64,000 nucleotides of DNA from Solobacterium sp. (GCA_024693325.1 JAILLA010000029.1:1-64000), one strand, 5' to 3'. Positions 1 to 14,361 are shown, numbered from the stretch's first letter. Notes: a model not told the origin generated them from the sequence alone. Program-made: numbers and translations.

Positions 1-38
1 CAGTTGTTTTTTGTCGTGCGAATTTTACTGAAACAATG

Positions 39-88
39 AAAAAGACACAGCCGTTCATCACCATATTTCAGATGAATATCTGTGTCTC
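39..88 (-). terminator. Rho-independent terminator of the M20 peptidase gene
   Basis: Read on the minus strand, AGACACAG and CTGTGTCT form an outer stem that encloses a second stem (TTCATC/GATGAA). A T-run follows the outer stem. It lies about 90 bases past the stop codon of the M20 peptidase gene. Bases 1-38 and 89-176 hold no recognisable gene. Confidence 0.6.
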
Positions 89-176
89 TTATGAAAAACT
101 TAAATTGTCAAACTTTGGTACTTGACATAGGGATCAGTTTAATCTGACGGCGTCTGTTTTCATAGATCATTCTGTT

Positions 177-1316
177 TTATTCGAAATATGCGAGGATGCT
201 TTCGAAGGCGACGTGGTATCCGATCTTCAGGGAAGAGATCTCGACATACTCTTCTCTTGTATGAGCTCCCTGTCCGTTATAGAAACCATAGCAGAGTGAA
301 GGGATATTCATAGACAGAGGAATATTGCAGTCAGTTGATCCTGCGCCAGCTGTGGGTTCTTTGCCGGTATATTCCTTCAGGATGGAAGCTGCCTGTTCGA
401 ACATTTCCGTCTGTTCTTTTTTTGCTGTTTCGTCAAGTGCGCCGCACGGTCTGGAACCGACCAGTTCTACTTCCAGATGTACGTCATCTGTATTTCTTTC
501 CTTGAAGATCTTCTGGAAATGATCTTCCATGATCGCCATGGAACGCAGATCGCTGGATCTGTATTCACACAGCATCTCAACATACTGGGCGATCGTATTG
601 ACGGAAGTACCGCCGGAGATCGTACCGACATTGTATGTTGTCTTGCCGTATTCAGGGACAGTCAGGCTGTAGATATCACGGATCACCTCAGCGATGCCGG
701 CAATTGCGTTCGGGTTTCCGAACTTGCCGTAGGAATGGCCTCCGATGGTAGTTGCGCTGACCTTGAAGCGGGAAGAACCGACAGCATCTGTTGTAATACC
801 CTTCAGTCCTCCATCAAATGAATAGAAACGCTTCATTCTGGAACCGTATGTCTTGCAGATCTGACGTGAACCTTTCAGGTTGCCGAGACCTTCTTCACCG
901 GAATTGGCCACAAAGATCACGCCAAGATCTTTTGTTTTCATAGGATGGTTCAGAAGATATTTGACCACCATCAGCATCGTTACAAGATTCGCGGTATCAT
1001 CACCGACACCCGGGCAGCAGAGTTTGTCTCCATCCACATGGAGGGGCAGCGGTGTGGTGTCAGGGAATACGACATCCGTATGAGCCATGAATACAACAAG
1101 AGGTTTTTCTCCGTCATCGTCATAAGGGAAAACAACATTCAGTGCTTCGTCTGTATAAACGCCTTTGGCACCCCAGCTTTCAAGCAGTTCCGTGAGGAAG
1201 TCGACTCTTTTTTCTTCATAATTGGAAGGTGCGGGGATCTGTGCAAGCTTGACAAGCAGGTCATATGTTTCCTGACTGTGTTCTGAAATATAGTTTCTGA
1301 TTTCCTGCGATAACAT
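177..1316 (-). CDS. M20 family metallopeptidase (PepT/dipeptidase-like)
   Basis: A 379-residue cytoplasmic zinc peptidase, probably an aminopeptidase or dipeptidase acting on short peptides. The M20 metal ligands are visible: HTD at residues 79-81, the bridging Asp in GVGDD (106), the SGEEG pair (Glu141/142), an FDGG Asp, and the C-terminal GAHTREE His. The dimerisation (lid) domain lies roughly at residues 180-290. There is no signal peptide. An AGAAAGGA ribosome site precedes the ATG. The gene stands alone, divergent from the next gene, with its own terminator. PepT, PepV-like and acetylornithine-deacetylase-like members cannot be separated without alignment, so no symbol is given. Confidence 0.85.
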   Translation of the reverse strand: MLSQEIRNYISEHSQETYDLLVKLAQIPAPSNYEEKRVDFLTELLESWGAKGVYTDEALNVVFPYDDDGEKPLVVFMAHTDVVFPDTTPLPLHVDGDKLCCPGVGDDTANLVTMLMVVKYLLNHPMKTKDLGVIFVANSGEEGLGNLKGSRQICKTYGSRMKRFYSFDGGLKGITTDAVGSSRFKVSATTIGGHSYGKFGNPNAIAGIAEVIRDIYSLTVPEYGKTTYNVGTISGGTSVNTIAQYVEMLCEYRSSDLRSMAIMEDHFQKIFKERNTDDVHLEVELVGSRPCGALDETAKKEQTEMFEQAASILKEYTGKEPTAGAGSTDCNIPLSMNIPSLCYGFYNGQGAHTREEYVEISSLKIGYHVAFESILAYFE

Positions 1317-1389
1317 AACGTACGGTCCTTTCTAAACTATACCGAAATCATAGCACGGTGCCGGAAATATGCATCAGTAAAGTAAAAAT

Positions 1390-1418
1390 TTGCATTATCT
1401 GAAGTCCGATGCTAAAAT
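1390..1418 (+). promoter_or_regulatory. Sigma-A promoter of the secreted protein gene
   Basis: TTGCAT at 1390-1395 and TAAAAT at 1413-1418 are separated by 17 bp. The expected start of transcription, near 1425, is only a few bases before the ATG at 1429. Confidence 0.65.
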
Positions 1419-1428
1419 GTTTTTTACC

Positions 1429-2088
1429 ATGAAAACAGCTAAGGTGATACAGGCTGCTGCGCTGGCGGCAGTCACGCTGATGAGTTCGGGTTTCAAGAGT
1501 GATGAATTCTCACTGACCGCATTAAAGGATTACCAGAGAGAGTTCAAATCCACATCGATCGGAGCCTGCAACACATCAAGCACGAAAACATATGAAGACT
1601 ACCGCATGATCACTGCGCCGGATTCCAGACAGTACTGGCATATCCGCAACCACATGACAGTGGATGAAGAGACCGGATTCCTCTATGATGAGGACGGCTT
1701 CATCGGTGTTGCGCTGGGATATCTGTTCGGAGAGATCGGCACGCGCTATTACATCGTGCTTGATACCGGTATTATTATCCCGGTCGTCAAGATCGACGCA
1801 AAGGCATCAGTCGACGCAAGTGACGGATGCAGCGCAAACCTGAATGCCAGTGTCATTGAGTTTGTCATTGATTCTGACAGGGCAGCTGATTACTTCGGCG
1901 CAAACAACGGATACGCGTCATACGGCAACTTCAACAACTACGAGTATCTGAACGGTAACATCGTGGACTTCGAACTTGTTCTTGATGAAAAGATCGAAGA
2001 TGGCATCATCTATGAGCATACGCTTGAAGATGAGACTGTGAGCGAAGAAGTATCCGATGAGGTACGCATCGTAAGAGGCGGTTATTGA
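1429..2088 (+). CDS. Small secreted protein of unknown function
   Basis: A 219-residue protein with a lysine-containing N-terminus and an Ala/Leu/Val-rich stretch (about residues 5-20) that looks like a signal peptide without a lipobox cysteine. The mature part is acidic, rich in Asp, Tyr and Gly, and ends in a Glu/Asp-rich tail. I do not recognise the family. The ATG at 1429 is preferred to an upstream in-frame TTG at 1390 because that TTG is part of the -35 box. No Shine-Dalgarno sequence precedes either codon, so the mRNA may be leaderless. A strong terminator follows, so it is a single-gene unit. Confidence 0.6.
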   Translation: MKTAKVIQAAALAAVTLMSSGFKSDEFSLTALKDYQREFKSTSIGACNTSSTKTYEDYRMITAPDSRQYWHIRNHMTVDEETGFLYDEDGFIGVALGYLFGEIGTRYYIVLDTGIIIPVVKIDAKASVDASDGCSANLNASVIEFVIDSDRAADYFGANNGYASYGNFNNYEYLNGNIVDFELVLDEKIEDGIIYEHTLEDETVSEEVSDEVRIVRGGY

Positions 2089-2100
2089 TCAGCCACACAG

Positions 2101-2128
2101 CATCGCGTGAAAAACGCGGTGTTTTTTT
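2101..2128 (+). terminator. Rho-independent terminator
   Basis: Stem CATCGCG (2101-2107) with CGCGGTG (2115-2121), a 7-nt loop and a run of seven T. It ends the secreted protein transcript. Confidence 0.8.
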
Positions 2129-2233
2129 GTCGTTGAAAAGATACGGATAAAGCAGCAGAGAGCTTCCCGAACGTTCATCCGGAGACCGTCAGGCAAATGA
2201 AAAAAACGTTTATACGAACGAAAAACGTCAAGA

Positions 2234-2263
2234 TTGCATCATTACACTTTTTAGACGGATAAT
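2234..2263 (+). promoter_or_regulatory. Promoter of the PRD regulator / sugar locus
   Basis: TTGCAT (2234-2239) and GATAAT (2258-2263) with an 18-bp spacer. The predicted transcription start falls at about 2269-2270, on an in-frame ATG. Upstream, 2200-2230 has repeated ACG-containing words (AACGTTTATACGAACG and AAAAACGTC) that could be an operator; this is weak. Confidence 0.5.
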
Positions 2264-2328
2264 GATATATGAGTGCGTATGGTGTCATGAACAAAGAACA
2301 CTATACTGAGGTTGTAAAGGAAAAGAAG

Positions 2329-4254
2329 ATGAACAGGAAAAGCCTTCTGAAGCTGGTGAAAACACTGAACACAGAAAAGAGAAACTATTCATCTGCTGAG
2401 TGTGCAGAGATCCTGAATATGGGAGTCTCAACATTCAAAAGCAGGATGAAAGAGATCAACAGTGAACTCAGACGCAATGGTGCCTTGATCGAAAGCAGAT
2501 CCGGAAAAGGAAACGGTTATATGCTTAAGATCCTTGACAGAAAAAAGTTTGACCGCTACCTCAAGGAGATCCTTCCGGAACAGGCAAAAAAGGAGAGACC
2601 TGATTTTACCAGCCGGGAAAAAAGGATCAGATACCTGATCATCCGATTCCTTGAAAAGGACTGCTTTCATAAAAGTGACGACCTGGCCGAGACCCTCGGA
2701 CTGTCGAGAACACAGCTTTCCAATGATCTTGCGCTGGTCAGAAAAGAACTGGGCAGCTATGGGATCGAACTGAAAAGTGTTCCCGGCAGCGGACTGCATG
2801 CAGTCGGAGAGGAAGGAAGGATCCGTGCCTGTCTGGCCAACGCGCTTATGAAAAACGAAAGAAGCCATCTGCCTGTGGAAGACGAACAAAATCTCTATCC
2901 GCAGTCAATACTGTACAGGATCCATTACATACTGAGAGATTTCTTCAAAGAAACGCATTATCAGGTAACTGCGGAAAATATTGACAGTCTGGGTATCAGT
3001 CTGGTCGTACAGTATTACCGCATCAAAGAAGGATGCCGTATCGTCTATGGCGAAGAAACAGTCAAAGAGATCAAAGCACTGCCGGATCATACATTTGCCT
3101 GCAGACTGGCAGAAATGATCAGCAGGGAGCTTCATGTCAGCTTTGATGAACCGGAGATCTGCTACATGACGATCTATCTGAATACCCGGTCTTTCCCTTC
3201 ACTGGAAGTGAACAGTCCGGAAGCGGATGATCTTGTCAGTGAAATGCTGGACAGACTTATTCAGACCCAGGCAATTGATCTGCGGGATGATGATCATTAC
3301 CAGCAGATGCTGAGACTTCATACAGCGGATCTTCTGAAAAGAATACGGTTCGGCACAAAGATGTCACATCCCCTGGTCACTGATGTTTCCATCAAACTCC
3401 TGGAGGCATATGACGCAGCCGCTGTATTCGCATCTGTCATCTATGAGCGTTATGGTTATCTTCTTTCCGAAGAGGAGACGGGATATTATGCGCTCCATAC
3501 TGAGATCGCGCTTGACCGCAGACGCATCAACCAGAAGAACATTCTTCTGATCAATGCGGACACACGCTCCAATACTGAGCTGCTTCGCTACAGCTTCGAA
3601 AAAAAGTTTCACGACCAGATCCGCAGGCTTGATATCTGTGATGTCATTGAACTGAAAAAAAGAGATCTGGGTGAATATGACGCGGTCTTCTCTACGGTGG
3701 ACATGCCGGTCAGCCCGGCAGGTATCCAGATGCCGGTTTACCGGATCAGTGCTCTGATCTCGGGAAAAGAGAAAGATCTCGTAAGAAAAGTACTGTCCTC
3801 CGAAGCGATCATGGACAGTCAGAGAATCGATTTCCGGCCGGAATTGTTCTTTGACAGCATTGATGCTTCGGATCGCGGAAAAGTGATCCATGAGATGTGC
3901 AGCCGGATCGCTGCAGTCGAATCTGTTCCGGAAGGATTCGAAAGCAGCCTGTTGATCCGGGAACGCTACGGAAAGACGGTATTCCCTGCAGGAGCGGTAT
4001 TCTTAAGACCGCTTGAGAGGACAGGTGAAAAAACGATCCTGTCTGCCGCGATTCTTCCCCGTCCTGTTGAATGGAATGGGGAAAAGATACAGATGGTGCT
4101 GATCGGCAGCTTCAGTCGGACAGATACAAAGAACTGTTCCGGCCTGCTTAAGGCACTCTCGGTATTTCTCAACGACCGGAAATTGGTAAGCGGAGCGATA
4201 TCTGCCTGCAGTTATGGATCACTCACAGAAATCCTGAACAACTGCTCATACTGA
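2329..4254 (+). CDS. PRD-domain transcriptional regulator (BglG/MtlR-like)
   Basis: Regulator of the adjoining sugar genes, expected to be controlled by PTS phosphorylation. Order: N-terminal HTH region (first about 150 residues, two winged-HTH-like units), PRD1, PRD2, then an EIIB-like fold (begins NILLINADTRSN) and a degenerate EIIA-like C-terminus. PRD2 keeps His residues in RLHTADLLKR and YYALHTEIAL. PRD1 lacks the matching histidines (IYLNTRSF in place of the usual His motif). An in-frame ATG at 2269 gives a 661-residue form and would be almost leaderless. I chose 2329 (641 residues) because AAAGG precedes it at good spacing and the protein starts directly with the HTH; both are possible. 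An EIIC gene follows 78 bases later. Confidence 0.8.
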   Translation: MNRKSLLKLVKTLNTEKRNYSSAECAEILNMGVSTFKSRMKEINSELRRNGALIESRSGKGNGYMLKILDRKKFDRYLKEILPEQAKKERPDFTSREKRIRYLIIRFLEKDCFHKSDDLAETLGLSRTQLSNDLALVRKELGSYGIELKSVPGSGLHAVGEEGRIRACLANALMKNERSHLPVEDEQNLYPQSILYRIHYILRDFFKETHYQVTAENIDSLGISLVVQYYRIKEGCRIVYGEETVKEIKALPDHTFACRLAEMISRELHVSFDEPEICYMTIYLNTRSFPSLEVNSPEADDLVSEMLDRLIQTQAIDLRDDDHYQQMLRLHTADLLKRIRFGTKMSHPLVTDVSIKLLEAYDAAAVFASVIYERYGYLLSEEETGYYALHTEIALDRRRINQKNILLINADTRSNTELLRYSFEKKFHDQIRRLDICDVIELKKRDLGEYDAVFSTVDMPVSPAGIQMPVYRISALISGKEKDLVRKVLSSEAIMDSQRIDFRPELFFDSIDASDRGKVIHEMCSRIAAVESVPEGFESSLLIRERYGKTVFPAGAVFLRPLERTGEKTILSAAILPRPVEWNGEKIQMVLIGSFSRTDTKNCSGLLKALSVFLNDRKLVSGAISACSYGSLTEILNNCSY

Positions 4255-4332
4255 GCATATATTCAAAACAAGAAACTGAAAGTCAAACGACGTTTTTAAT
4301 GCACCTCAAAACAGGGGTAAGAAAGGGTTAAA

Positions 4333-5595
4333 ATGAAAAACATTCTCGACAGACTTGAATCAAGTCTCACAGCATTTTCCGCAAAAATGTCACAGAGTAA
4401 GATCCTGAGCGTTATCATGGGCGGCTTTATGGGGATGATGCCGCTGGTCATGGTAGGTTCTGTCGCTACACTGCTCAACAGCGCTATCACATTCCAGCCG
4501 TATCAGAACTTCCTTGCGTCCACAGGTTTCGGCGCAGCTCTGACTGCTATTTATAACTTCACGATCGGTCTGATCGCGATCTGGATCGCTTTCGGTATCG
4601 GCAGCGCATACTCAAATACATACGACAACAGAAAGAATGCGATCTCAGTAGGTCTTGTTTCCATCGCAGCACTGCTTGTCATTACACCGTATGATCTGGA
4701 AACATCATCCATTCCGATGAGCTGGCTTGGTTCTTCCGGTATGTTCGGTGCGATCATCATCGGTCTTCTGACAGGCTGGATCTTCAGACTTTGCAAAGAA
4801 AAGCATGTAGAGATCAAGCTTCCCGAACAGGTACCGCCTGTTGTAGCACAGCAGTTCTCCGCGATCCTTCCGTCAATATTTGCACTGTGTGCAGCAGGCG
4901 TTCTGAAGCTTATCTTCGGCTTCACCTCATTCGGCAATATGCACCAGGCAGTCTATACGATCCTGCAGATGCCTCTGAGAGCAGCAGGCGCTAATATCTT
5001 CGGACTGTTCTTCTTAAGCACTGTTCTCTCAATGCTGTGGTTCTTCGGTATCCATGGCGGTATGACGGTTTATCCGATCATCATGATGCTGTTTATGCCT
5101 CTGCAGATGGAAAATCTCGCAGCTTACCAGGCTGGTCTGGCTCGTCCGAACCTTGTCTGCGGCACATCCATCATGGTCGGTACAGGTTCCCTGACGATCC
5201 TTGCAGCGATCTTCCTGGTCGCAAGATCCCAGGCACTGCGTTCCATTGCCAAGATGGCAGTCATTCCTTCCTTCTTCGGTGTCGATGAACCTGCATACTT
5301 CGGTATCCCGGTCATCCTTAACCCGATCTTCTTCATTCCGTATGTTCTGCTTGCAAATATCCTGACAGTGTTTGGAACATATCTGCTTCAGATCATCGGT
5401 CTTCTTCCTGCTGCTACCGGTGCAAATCTCGGATTCAACCTTCCGTTCTTTCTGGTCAACTTCTTCCAGTTCGGCTGGGCAGGCGTGATCTGGGGATTCG
5501 TTGTATTCGCACTGACAGTAATGATCTACATCCCGTTTGTCCGTACACTTGATAAGCAGATGCTTGCACAGGAAACAGAAACAGAAAACAAATAA
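4333..5595 (+). CDS. PTS EIIC permease, lactose/cellobiose family
   Basis: A 420-residue polytopic membrane permease of the LacE/CelB type (about 8-10 hydrophobic segments). It takes up and, with EIIB and EIIA, phosphorylates a beta-linked disaccharide or aryl-glucoside. The N-terminus ILDRLESSLTAFSAKMSQ and the following membrane segment with PLVMVGS are typical of the family, and length is normal. A substrate-loop motif FFGVDEPAYFGIPV is present near residue 320. No EIIB or EIIA gene occurs in the locus, so these must be supplied from elsewhere. GAAAGGG precedes the ATG. It is followed after 21 bases by the deacetylase gene. Confidence 0.88.
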   Translation: MKNILDRLESSLTAFSAKMSQSKILSVIMGGFMGMMPLVMVGSVATLLNSAITFQPYQNFLASTGFGAALTAIYNFTIGLIAIWIAFGIGSAYSNTYDNRKNAISVGLVSIAALLVITPYDLETSSIPMSWLGSSGMFGAIIIGLLTGWIFRLCKEKHVEIKLPEQVPPVVAQQFSAILPSIFALCAAGVLKLIFGFTSFGNMHQAVYTILQMPLRAAGANIFGLFFLSTVLSMLWFFGIHGGMTVYPIIMMLFMPLQMENLAAYQAGLARPNLVCGTSIMVGTGSLTILAAIFLVARSQALRSIAKMAVIPSFFGVDEPAYFGIPVILNPIFFIPYVLLANILTVFGTYLLQIIGLLPAATGANLGFNLPFFLVNFFQFGWAGVIWGFVVFALTVMIYIPFVRTLDKQMLAQETETENK

Positions 5596-5616
5596 GAAAA
5601 CCAGGAGGACTTCAAT

Positions 5617-8695
<3,079 letters not shown>

Positions 8696-8716
8696 CAGAA
8701 AATGAAACACTCAAAG

Positions 8717-8761
8717 AAGAGGATATAGTGATGCAGACCGGAGCATCTGATCCTCTTTTTT
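8717..8761 (+). terminator. Rho-independent terminator of the sugar operon
   Basis: AAGAGGAT (8717-8724) pairs with ATCCTCTT (8750-8757), with an inner ATGC/GCAT pair, followed by a run of T. Confidence 0.8.
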
Positions 8762-8842
8762 GTTTATGCTGAACACAGCATACGGCGCAGATAAGGCTCC
8801 TGAAATTGGGCAGTGCGAAAAAACTGTAAGTATGATAAATCG

Positions 8843-8851
8843 TGTTATAAT
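8843..8851 (+). promoter_or_regulatory. Extended -10 promoter of mutS
   Basis: TGTTATAAT is an extended -10 element; no good -35 box is visible at the usual distance. The expected start is about 8858, four bases before the ATG at 8862. Confidence 0.55.
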
Positions 8852-8861
8852 AACTGCGCTT

Positions 8862-11402
8862 ATGGACTTGATGGGATATAAAAAAGAAGATTTTTCACCG
8901 ATGATGCAGCATTATCTGACTGCGAAAGAACAGTATCCGGATGCGCTGCTGTTTTATCGTCTCGGTGACTTTTATGAGATGTTTTTTGATGATGCGAAGA
9001 TCGTCTCCCGGGAACTGGACCTGGTCCTGACCGGCAAGAATGCCGGCGTTCCGGAACGAGTACCGATGTGCGGCGTACCGCATCATGCGGTCAGCGGCTA
9101 CGTACAGAGACTGACACAGCGCGGCTACAAGATCGCGATCGCCGAACAGATGGAGGACCCCGCAACAGCCAAGGGGCTTGTTGAACGTGATGTGATCCGT
9201 GTCGTTACACCCGGAACACTGATCGACGAGATCGATGATGAAAAGAGAAGTATCTATCTGGCTGCGGCAGAAGATTACGGATACGGGTACTCTTTGGCGT
9301 TTGCTGAAGTCAGTACGGGTGAAAACTTTGTGGAGGACATTCCGCATCACCAGACTGCTTTCCTGCAGTCGATCCTGCGCAACAATGTCAGGGAGATCGT
9401 CGTTAAGCATAACTTTGATGAGAAGCTGATCAAGGCATTGAGAGAAATGCGGATCGTGATCTCATACTGTGACAAAACGGAATTCAGTTCTGTTTACCTT
9501 CCTTTATGCGAACGCTGCCGGAAGGATTATGAGCTGGCTGTGTACGGAAGGATGATCAACTATCTGGAAGAAACACAGAAACATGTGATCTCGCATCTGC
9601 AGGTCTGCCGGATCGAAAATGAGAATGATTATCTGTACATGGATTTCAATACCCAGCAGAACCTCGAACTGATCGAACCGCTTCACCGTCAGGGCAAGAC
9701 GGAAACGCTCTGGTCATTCCTGGATGTATGCAGGAGCGCTATGGGCTCCAGACTCCTGAAAAAGTGGATCGAGAAACCGCTGGTCAGACGGGAAGCCATT
9801 GAAGCCCGCCTGGACCGTGTGACATGGCTGTCCGACCATTTCATGGAGCGGAATGCCGTACGTGCCGGACTATCGGAGATCTATGACCTGCAGAGACTCA
9901 TTGCGAGGATCGCAATGAACAATGCAGGACCGGTAGACATCGTCCGTCTCAGCAAGACTTTGAACCAGGTACCCGTTGTTTTCAGCAGGCTTAAGTCCTC
10001 TGAGTTCGCACAGTATACCTCCCTGGATCCGCTGACGGAATTAAGCGGCATCCTGAATGACGCGTTTGCGGATGATCCCCCGGCACAGATCACTGACGGA
10101 GGTGTTTTCCGCGACGGATACAACAGTGAACTGGATGAAGCGCGTTCTATCCAGAGAAACGGCAGACAGTTCATTGTCGAAATGGAAGCTGCCGAACGTG
10201 AACGGACAGGACTGAAGAACCTGAAGATCGGCTATAACCGTGTGTTCGGATATTATATTGAGATATCCAAGGCACAGGCACAGCTTGTGCAGGATGACTG
10301 GGGATATGTTCGCAAACAGACACTGGTCAACAATGAGCGGTTTATTTCTCCTGCCCTGAAGGAAAAGGAAGACGCGATCCTGCATGCGGAAGAGAACGCG
10401 ATCCGTGTGGAGAAGCGGCTGTTTGCCGAGATCATTGACCGTATCAAGATGGATCTGCCTCAGATGCAGAAGCTTGCGCTTGCGCTGGCTGAAACAGACT
10501 GCTACTGCGCACTGGCAGAGATCTCTTCGAAAAACAGATACACAAGACCTGAATTCAGCGATGATGTACTGGATGTGAAAAACGGAAGACATCCGATCCT
10601 GGATGAAATGATGAAGGATCCGCACTATGTTTCCAACAGCATTTACCTGGACAAAGAGAAGTCCATCCTGCTGATCACAGGTCCCAACATGGGCGGTAAA
10701 TCCACATATATGAGACAGGTTGCCCTGATCGCGATCATGGCGCAGATCGGATGTTATGTGCCCGCATCAAAATGCCTGATGCCGGTATTCGATAAGATCT
10801 TTACAAGGATCGGTGCCAGTGACGATATTCTGTCAGGTCAGTCGACCTTTATGGTGGAAATGTCAGAAGCCAATCATGCGCTGCAGGAAGCGACGGACAG
10901 GTCACTGATCCTGTTTGATGAGATCGGCAGAGGAACTTCCACATATGACGGCATGGCGCTTGCCCAGGCTATGATCGAATATATCGCTGCGTGTGTACAT
11001 GCAAAGACATTGTTCAGCACGCACTATCATGAACTGACTTCACTGGTCGACTCGATCGGTGTCGTTCAGAATGTCCATGTTGTCGTACAGGAAAAGGATG
11101 ATTCGGTAACATTCCTCTATAAGATCAAGAAGGGTGCTGCTGACCGTTCCTACGGCATCAATGTCGCACGTCTTGCCGGCCTGCCCGAGGCAGTGCTTGA
11201 CAGGGCGAGGGGACTGCAGAAAGAACTGGAGTCCAAGAAAAGAGTTGTTCAGCAGAGCTATCAGCTGATCGAGATGACGAAGACCGACCCGAAAGCGGAG
11301 GAGATCATCAGCACGCTGAAGCAGGCATCACCGGACGACATGTCTCCGAGGGAGGCATGGCAGATGCTGGCAGATCTGCATGAAGCGGCTGGAAAGGAAT
11401 AA
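8862..11402 (+). CDS. DNA mismatch repair protein MutS
   Basis: An 846-residue mismatch recognition ATPase. The N-terminal mismatch-binding domain has the intercalating [11 protein letters not shown] motif, followed by connector, lever and clamp domains. The C-terminal ABC ATPase has Walker [10 protein letters not shown] at 607-615, [12 protein letters not shown] (Walker B) and STHYHEL. The reading frame is open upstream to 8760, but that stretch overlaps the preceding terminator and the mutS promoter, so the ATG at 8862 (or 8871) is the start. No Shine-Dalgarno is visible, consistent with a leaderless mRNA. uvrA follows after one base. mutL, the usual partner, is not in the window. Confidence 0.95.
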   Translation: MDLMGYKKEDFSPMMQHYLTAKEQYPDALLFYRLGDFYEMFFDDAKIVSRELDLVLTGKNAGVPERVPMCGVPHHAVSGYVQRLTQRGYKIAIAEQMEDPATAKGLVERDVIRVVTPGTLIDEIDDEKRSIYLAAAEDYGYGYSLAFAEVSTGENFVEDIPHHQTAFLQSILRNNVREIVVKHNFDEKLIKALREMRIVISYCDKTEFSSVYLPLCERCRKDYELAVYGRMINYLEETQKHVISHLQVCRIENENDYLYMDFNTQQNLELIEPLHRQGKTETLWSFLDVCRSAMGSRLLKKWIEKPLVRREAIEARLDRVTWLSDHFMERNAVRAGLSEIYDLQRLIARIAMNNAGPVDIVRLSKTLNQVPVVFSRLKSSEFAQYTSLDPLTELSGILNDAFADDPPAQITDGGVFRDGYNSELDEARSIQRNGRQFIVEMEAAERERTGLKNLKIGYNRVFGYYIEISKAQAQLVQDDWGYVRKQTLVNNERFISPALKEKEDAILHAEENAIRVEKRLFAEIIDRIKMDLPQMQKLALALAETDCYCALAEISSKNRYTRPEFSDDVLDVKNGRHPILDEMMKDPHYVSNSIYLDKEKSILLITGPNMGGKSTYMRQVALIAIMAQIGCYVPASKCLMPVFDKIFTRIGASDDILSGQSTFMVEMSEANHALQEATDRSLILFDEIGRGTSTYDGMALAQAMIEYIAACVHAKTLFSTHYHELTSLVDSIGVVQNVHVVVQEKDDSVTFLYKIKKGAADRSYGINVARLAGLPEAVLDRARGLQKELESKKRVVQQSYQLIEMTKTDPKAEEIISTLKQASPDDMSPREAWQMLADLHEAAGKE

Positions 11403-11403
11403 G

Positions 11404-14265
11404 ATGGAGCAGGATAAAATCGTTATTCGCGGTGCGAAAGAAAATAACCTGAAGAATATCTCACTGGATATTCCCCGTAATAAACTGGTCGTTATGACCG
11501 GACTGTCCGGCTCAGGCAAAACATCACTGGCATTCGATACGATCTATGCGGAAGGCCAGAGAAGATATGTAGAATCACTGAGTGCTTACGCAAGAATGTT
11601 TCTTGGCGGAGTGGACAAACCGAATGTAGAACTGATCGAGGGATTGTCACCGGCGATCTCCATCGATCAGAAAACAACTTCCAACAACCCCCGTTCCACG
11701 GTAGGAACGGTGACGGAAATCTATGACTATCTCCGTCTGTTATATGCAAGGACAGGCATTCCGTACTGCCCGAACCACAATATCCCGATCACCGGACAGA
11801 CCATTACCGAAATGGTCAATTCTGTATGGGAAAAACCGGAAGGCACAAGACTGACGATCCTCGCCCCGATCGTTTCAGAAAAGAAGGGAACGTTCAAGGA
11901 TACGTTTGAAAAACTTCAGAAGGACGGATATGTCCGTGTCCGTGTAGACGGTGAACAGAAACTTCTGGAAGACGACATCGAACTGGAAAAGAACAAGCGT
12001 CACAATATTGATGTGGTCGTTGACAGGATCATCAAAAAGGCAGACTCTCGCAGCCGTATCCATGATTCCATGGAAACAGCACTGAAGCTGGCCGAAGGAA
12101 AGGTCGTTGTACTGGCAGGCGAGGAAGAAAACCTGTATTCCAGCAATTACGCCTGCAGGATCTGCGGCTTCTCCATACCGGCACTGGAACCCAGACTGTT
12201 CTCATTCAACGCCCCGCTCGGCGCGTGCGATGTCTGTCATGGACTGGGCATTACGGAAGAAGTGGACGTTGACCTGCTCATACCGGACATGGACCTGTCG
12301 CTGAATGAAGGCGGCATCCGCTATTACAAGAATATTGCCGGCTCGGAGAATATCGAATGGCAGACATTCTGCATTCTCTGCCGTGCATATAAGATCGATA
12401 TGGACAAGCCGATCAAGTCACTTTCAAAGAAACAGATGGACATCATCCTGAACGGCAGTGACAAACCGATCCGCTACACGATCACGAGCACATCCGGAAA
12501 TACGTATTCACGCAACGACTATATCGAGGGTGTGAAAACACTGATCGAGCGCAGATATGTGGAAACACAGAGTGCCTGGTCCAAGGACTGGTACCACTCT
12601 TTCATGACGGAACATACGTGCAGGAAATGCGGCGGAAAACGTCTGAACGAACAGGCTCTGTCGGTACGTGTGGCAGACAAGAACATTATGGAGTTTACCG
12701 CACAGTCCGTAACCGGCGCGCTTGACTGGATCAGCGGACTGCAGCTGACGGAAACACAGGCCAAGATCGCCGAACTGGTACTGAAGGAGATCGGGAACCG
12801 CCTGAGCTTCCTGAAGGATGTCGGTCTTGATTACCTGACACTGGACCGTCTTGCCGGTACGCTCTCAGGCGGTGAAGCACAGCGTATCCGTCTGGCAACA
12901 CAGATCGGTTCAAGACTCTCAGGTGTTCTGTATGTCCTGGATGAGCCGAGTATCGGTCTGCACCAGAGAGACAACGCGAAGCTGATCACGACCCTGAAGA
13001 ACATGAGGGATCTGGGCAACTCACTGATCGTCGTAGAACATGATGAAGAGACGATGCTGAGTGCGGACTGGATCGTAGATATCGGTCCCGGAGCAGGCAT
13101 CCATGGCGGAGAACTGGTAGCGGAAGGAACACCGGAAGATATCATGAAGTCCGAGAATTCCATTACCGGACAGTATCTTTCCGGCAGAAAAGTCATCAGT
13201 GTTCCGGAGACAAGACGCAAGGGCACGGGTAAATCCGTGGAAGTGATCGGAGCTTCCGAGAATAACCTGAAGCACATCAATGTCAAGTTCCCGCTTGGGA
13301 AGCTTATCCTGGTAACAGGTGTTTCCGGTTCCGGCAAATCAACGCTGGTCAATGAGGTCTTCATGAAGGCTGTTCAGCAGAGCATCGGCAGGATGAAGCG
13401 TGTCAGACCTGGTAAGTTCGATAAGATCAAGGGACTTTCCAACATCGACAAGCTCGTACAGATCGACCAGGATCCGATCGGCAGGACGCCGCGGTCAAAT
13501 CCCGCGACATATACCGGTGTATTCGATGATATCCGTGATGTATTCGCGCATACGCCCGAGGCAAGGCTCAGAGGCTATGACAAAGGCCGTTTCTCCTTCA
13601 ATACAAAGGGAGGAAGATGTGAAGCCTGCCAGGGAGACGGTATGAAAGTGATCTCCATGAACTTCCTGCCGGATGTCTATGTACCGTGCGAGGTATGCCA
13701 TGGAAAGAGATACAACGAAGAAACACTGCAGTGTACCTATAAAGGCAAGAATATCTATGATGTTCTTGAAATGACTGCTGAAGAAGCGCTTGAACTGTTT
13801 ACGAACCATCCGAAGATCAGGAACCGTCTGCAGACATTGAATGATGTCGGTCTCGGCTATCTGAAGCTCGGACAGTCTTCCACAACACTGTCGGGCGGTG
13901 AAGCACAGCGTGTCAAGCTGGCCAGTGAACTCCAGAAGAAGGCGACCGGCAAAACAGTCTATATTCTGGACGAGCCGACGACCGGACTGCATACGGATGA
14001 TGTCAAGAGACTGATCGCCATCCTGCAGAGGATCGTTGAGAACGGTGATACCGTGATCGTCATCGAGCACAATCTCGATGTGATCAAGTGTGCAGACTGG
14101 ATCATTGACCTGGGACCGGAGGGCGGCGATAACGGAGGAACCGTGATCGCGTGCGGAACGCCGGAAGAGATCGCCGAAGTTCCGGAAAGCTGGACGGGAC
14201 AGTACCTGAAAAAGGCTCTGGAATGGACAAAAGAAAAGCAGAACAACAGTAATAACGGGGACTGA
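11404..14265 (+). CDS. Excinuclease ABC subunit A (UvrA)
   Basis: A 953-residue damage-sensing ATPase of nucleotide excision repair, working with UvrB and UvrC. Two ABC modules are seen: Walker A GLSGSGKT at 33-40 and GVSGSGKST in the second half, each with an LSGGEAQR signature. Zinc sites are CRIC...CDVC in the first module and CEAC...CEVC in the second, and the family motif SAYARMFL is present. The start at 11404 is chosen because GGAAAGGA ends just before it; an in-frame ATG at 11380 lies inside mutS. It is co-transcribed with mutS, an uncommon pairing, since uvrA usually follows uvrB. Confidence 0.96.
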   Translation: MEQDKIVIRGAKENNLKNISLDIPRNKLVVMTGLSGSGKTSLAFDTIYAEGQRRYVESLSAYARMFLGGVDKPNVELIEGLSPAISIDQKTTSNNPRSTVGTVTEIYDYLRLLYARTGIPYCPNHNIPITGQTITEMVNSVWEKPEGTRLTILAPIVSEKKGTFKDTFEKLQKDGYVRVRVDGEQKLLEDDIELEKNKRHNIDVVVDRIIKKADSRSRIHDSMETALKLAEGKVVVLAGEEENLYSSNYACRICGFSIPALEPRLFSFNAPLGACDVCHGLGITEEVDVDLLIPDMDLSLNEGGIRYYKNIAGSENIEWQTFCILCRAYKIDMDKPIKSLSKKQMDIILNGSDKPIRYTITSTSGNTYSRNDYIEGVKTLIERRYVETQSAWSKDWYHSFMTEHTCRKCGGKRLNEQALSVRVADKNIMEFTAQSVTGALDWISGLQLTETQAKIAELVLKEIGNRLSFLKDVGLDYLTLDRLAGTLSGGEAQRIRLATQIGSRLSGVLYVLDEPSIGLHQRDNAKLITTLKNMRDLGNSLIVVEHDEETMLSADWIVDIGPGAGIHGGELVAEGTPEDIMKSENSITGQYLSGRKVISVPETRRKGTGKSVEVIGASENNLKHINVKFPLGKLILVTGVSGSGKSTLVNEVFMKAVQQSIGRMKRVRPGKFDKIKGLSNIDKLVQIDQDPIGRTPRSNPATYTGVFDDIRDVFAHTPEARLRGYDKGRFSFNTKGGRCEACQGDGMKVISMNFLPDVYVPCEVCHGKRYNEETLQCTYKGKNIYDVLEMTAEEALELFTNHPKIRNRLQTLNDVGLGYLKLGQSSTTLSGGEAQRVKLASELQKKATGKTVYILDEPTTGLHTDDVKRLIAILQRIVENGDTVIVIEHNLDVIKCADWIIDLGPEGGDNGGTVIACGTPEEIAEVPESWTGQYLKKALEWTKEKQNNSNNGD

Positions 14266-14279
14266 AAACGGTCCCTTTT
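14258..14279 (+). terminator. Weak terminator after uvrA
   Basis: GGGACT (14258-14263) pairs with GGTCCC (14270-14275), then TTTT. The stem is only six pairs and overlaps the uvrA stop codon, so read-through is likely. Confidence 0.5.
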
Positions 14280-14352
14280 ATTCATGTAAAGACGATCGTG
14301 TATTCAGTTTGTCAAAGTTGTGTACCCTGTATTATCAAGTGAAAGACCGTCA

Positions 14353-14361
14353 TGTTATAAT
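14353..14361 (+). promoter_or_regulatory. Extended -10 promoter of hprK
   Basis: TGTTATAAT with no clear -35 box. A CGGAG ribosome site and the hprK ATG (14382) follow at 20 bases. Confidence 0.6.

Noticed and set aside
8760..8861. N-terminal extension of mutS from a TTG at 8760
   Set aside because: The stretch covers a terminator tail and the mutS -10 box and has no MutS-like sequence.
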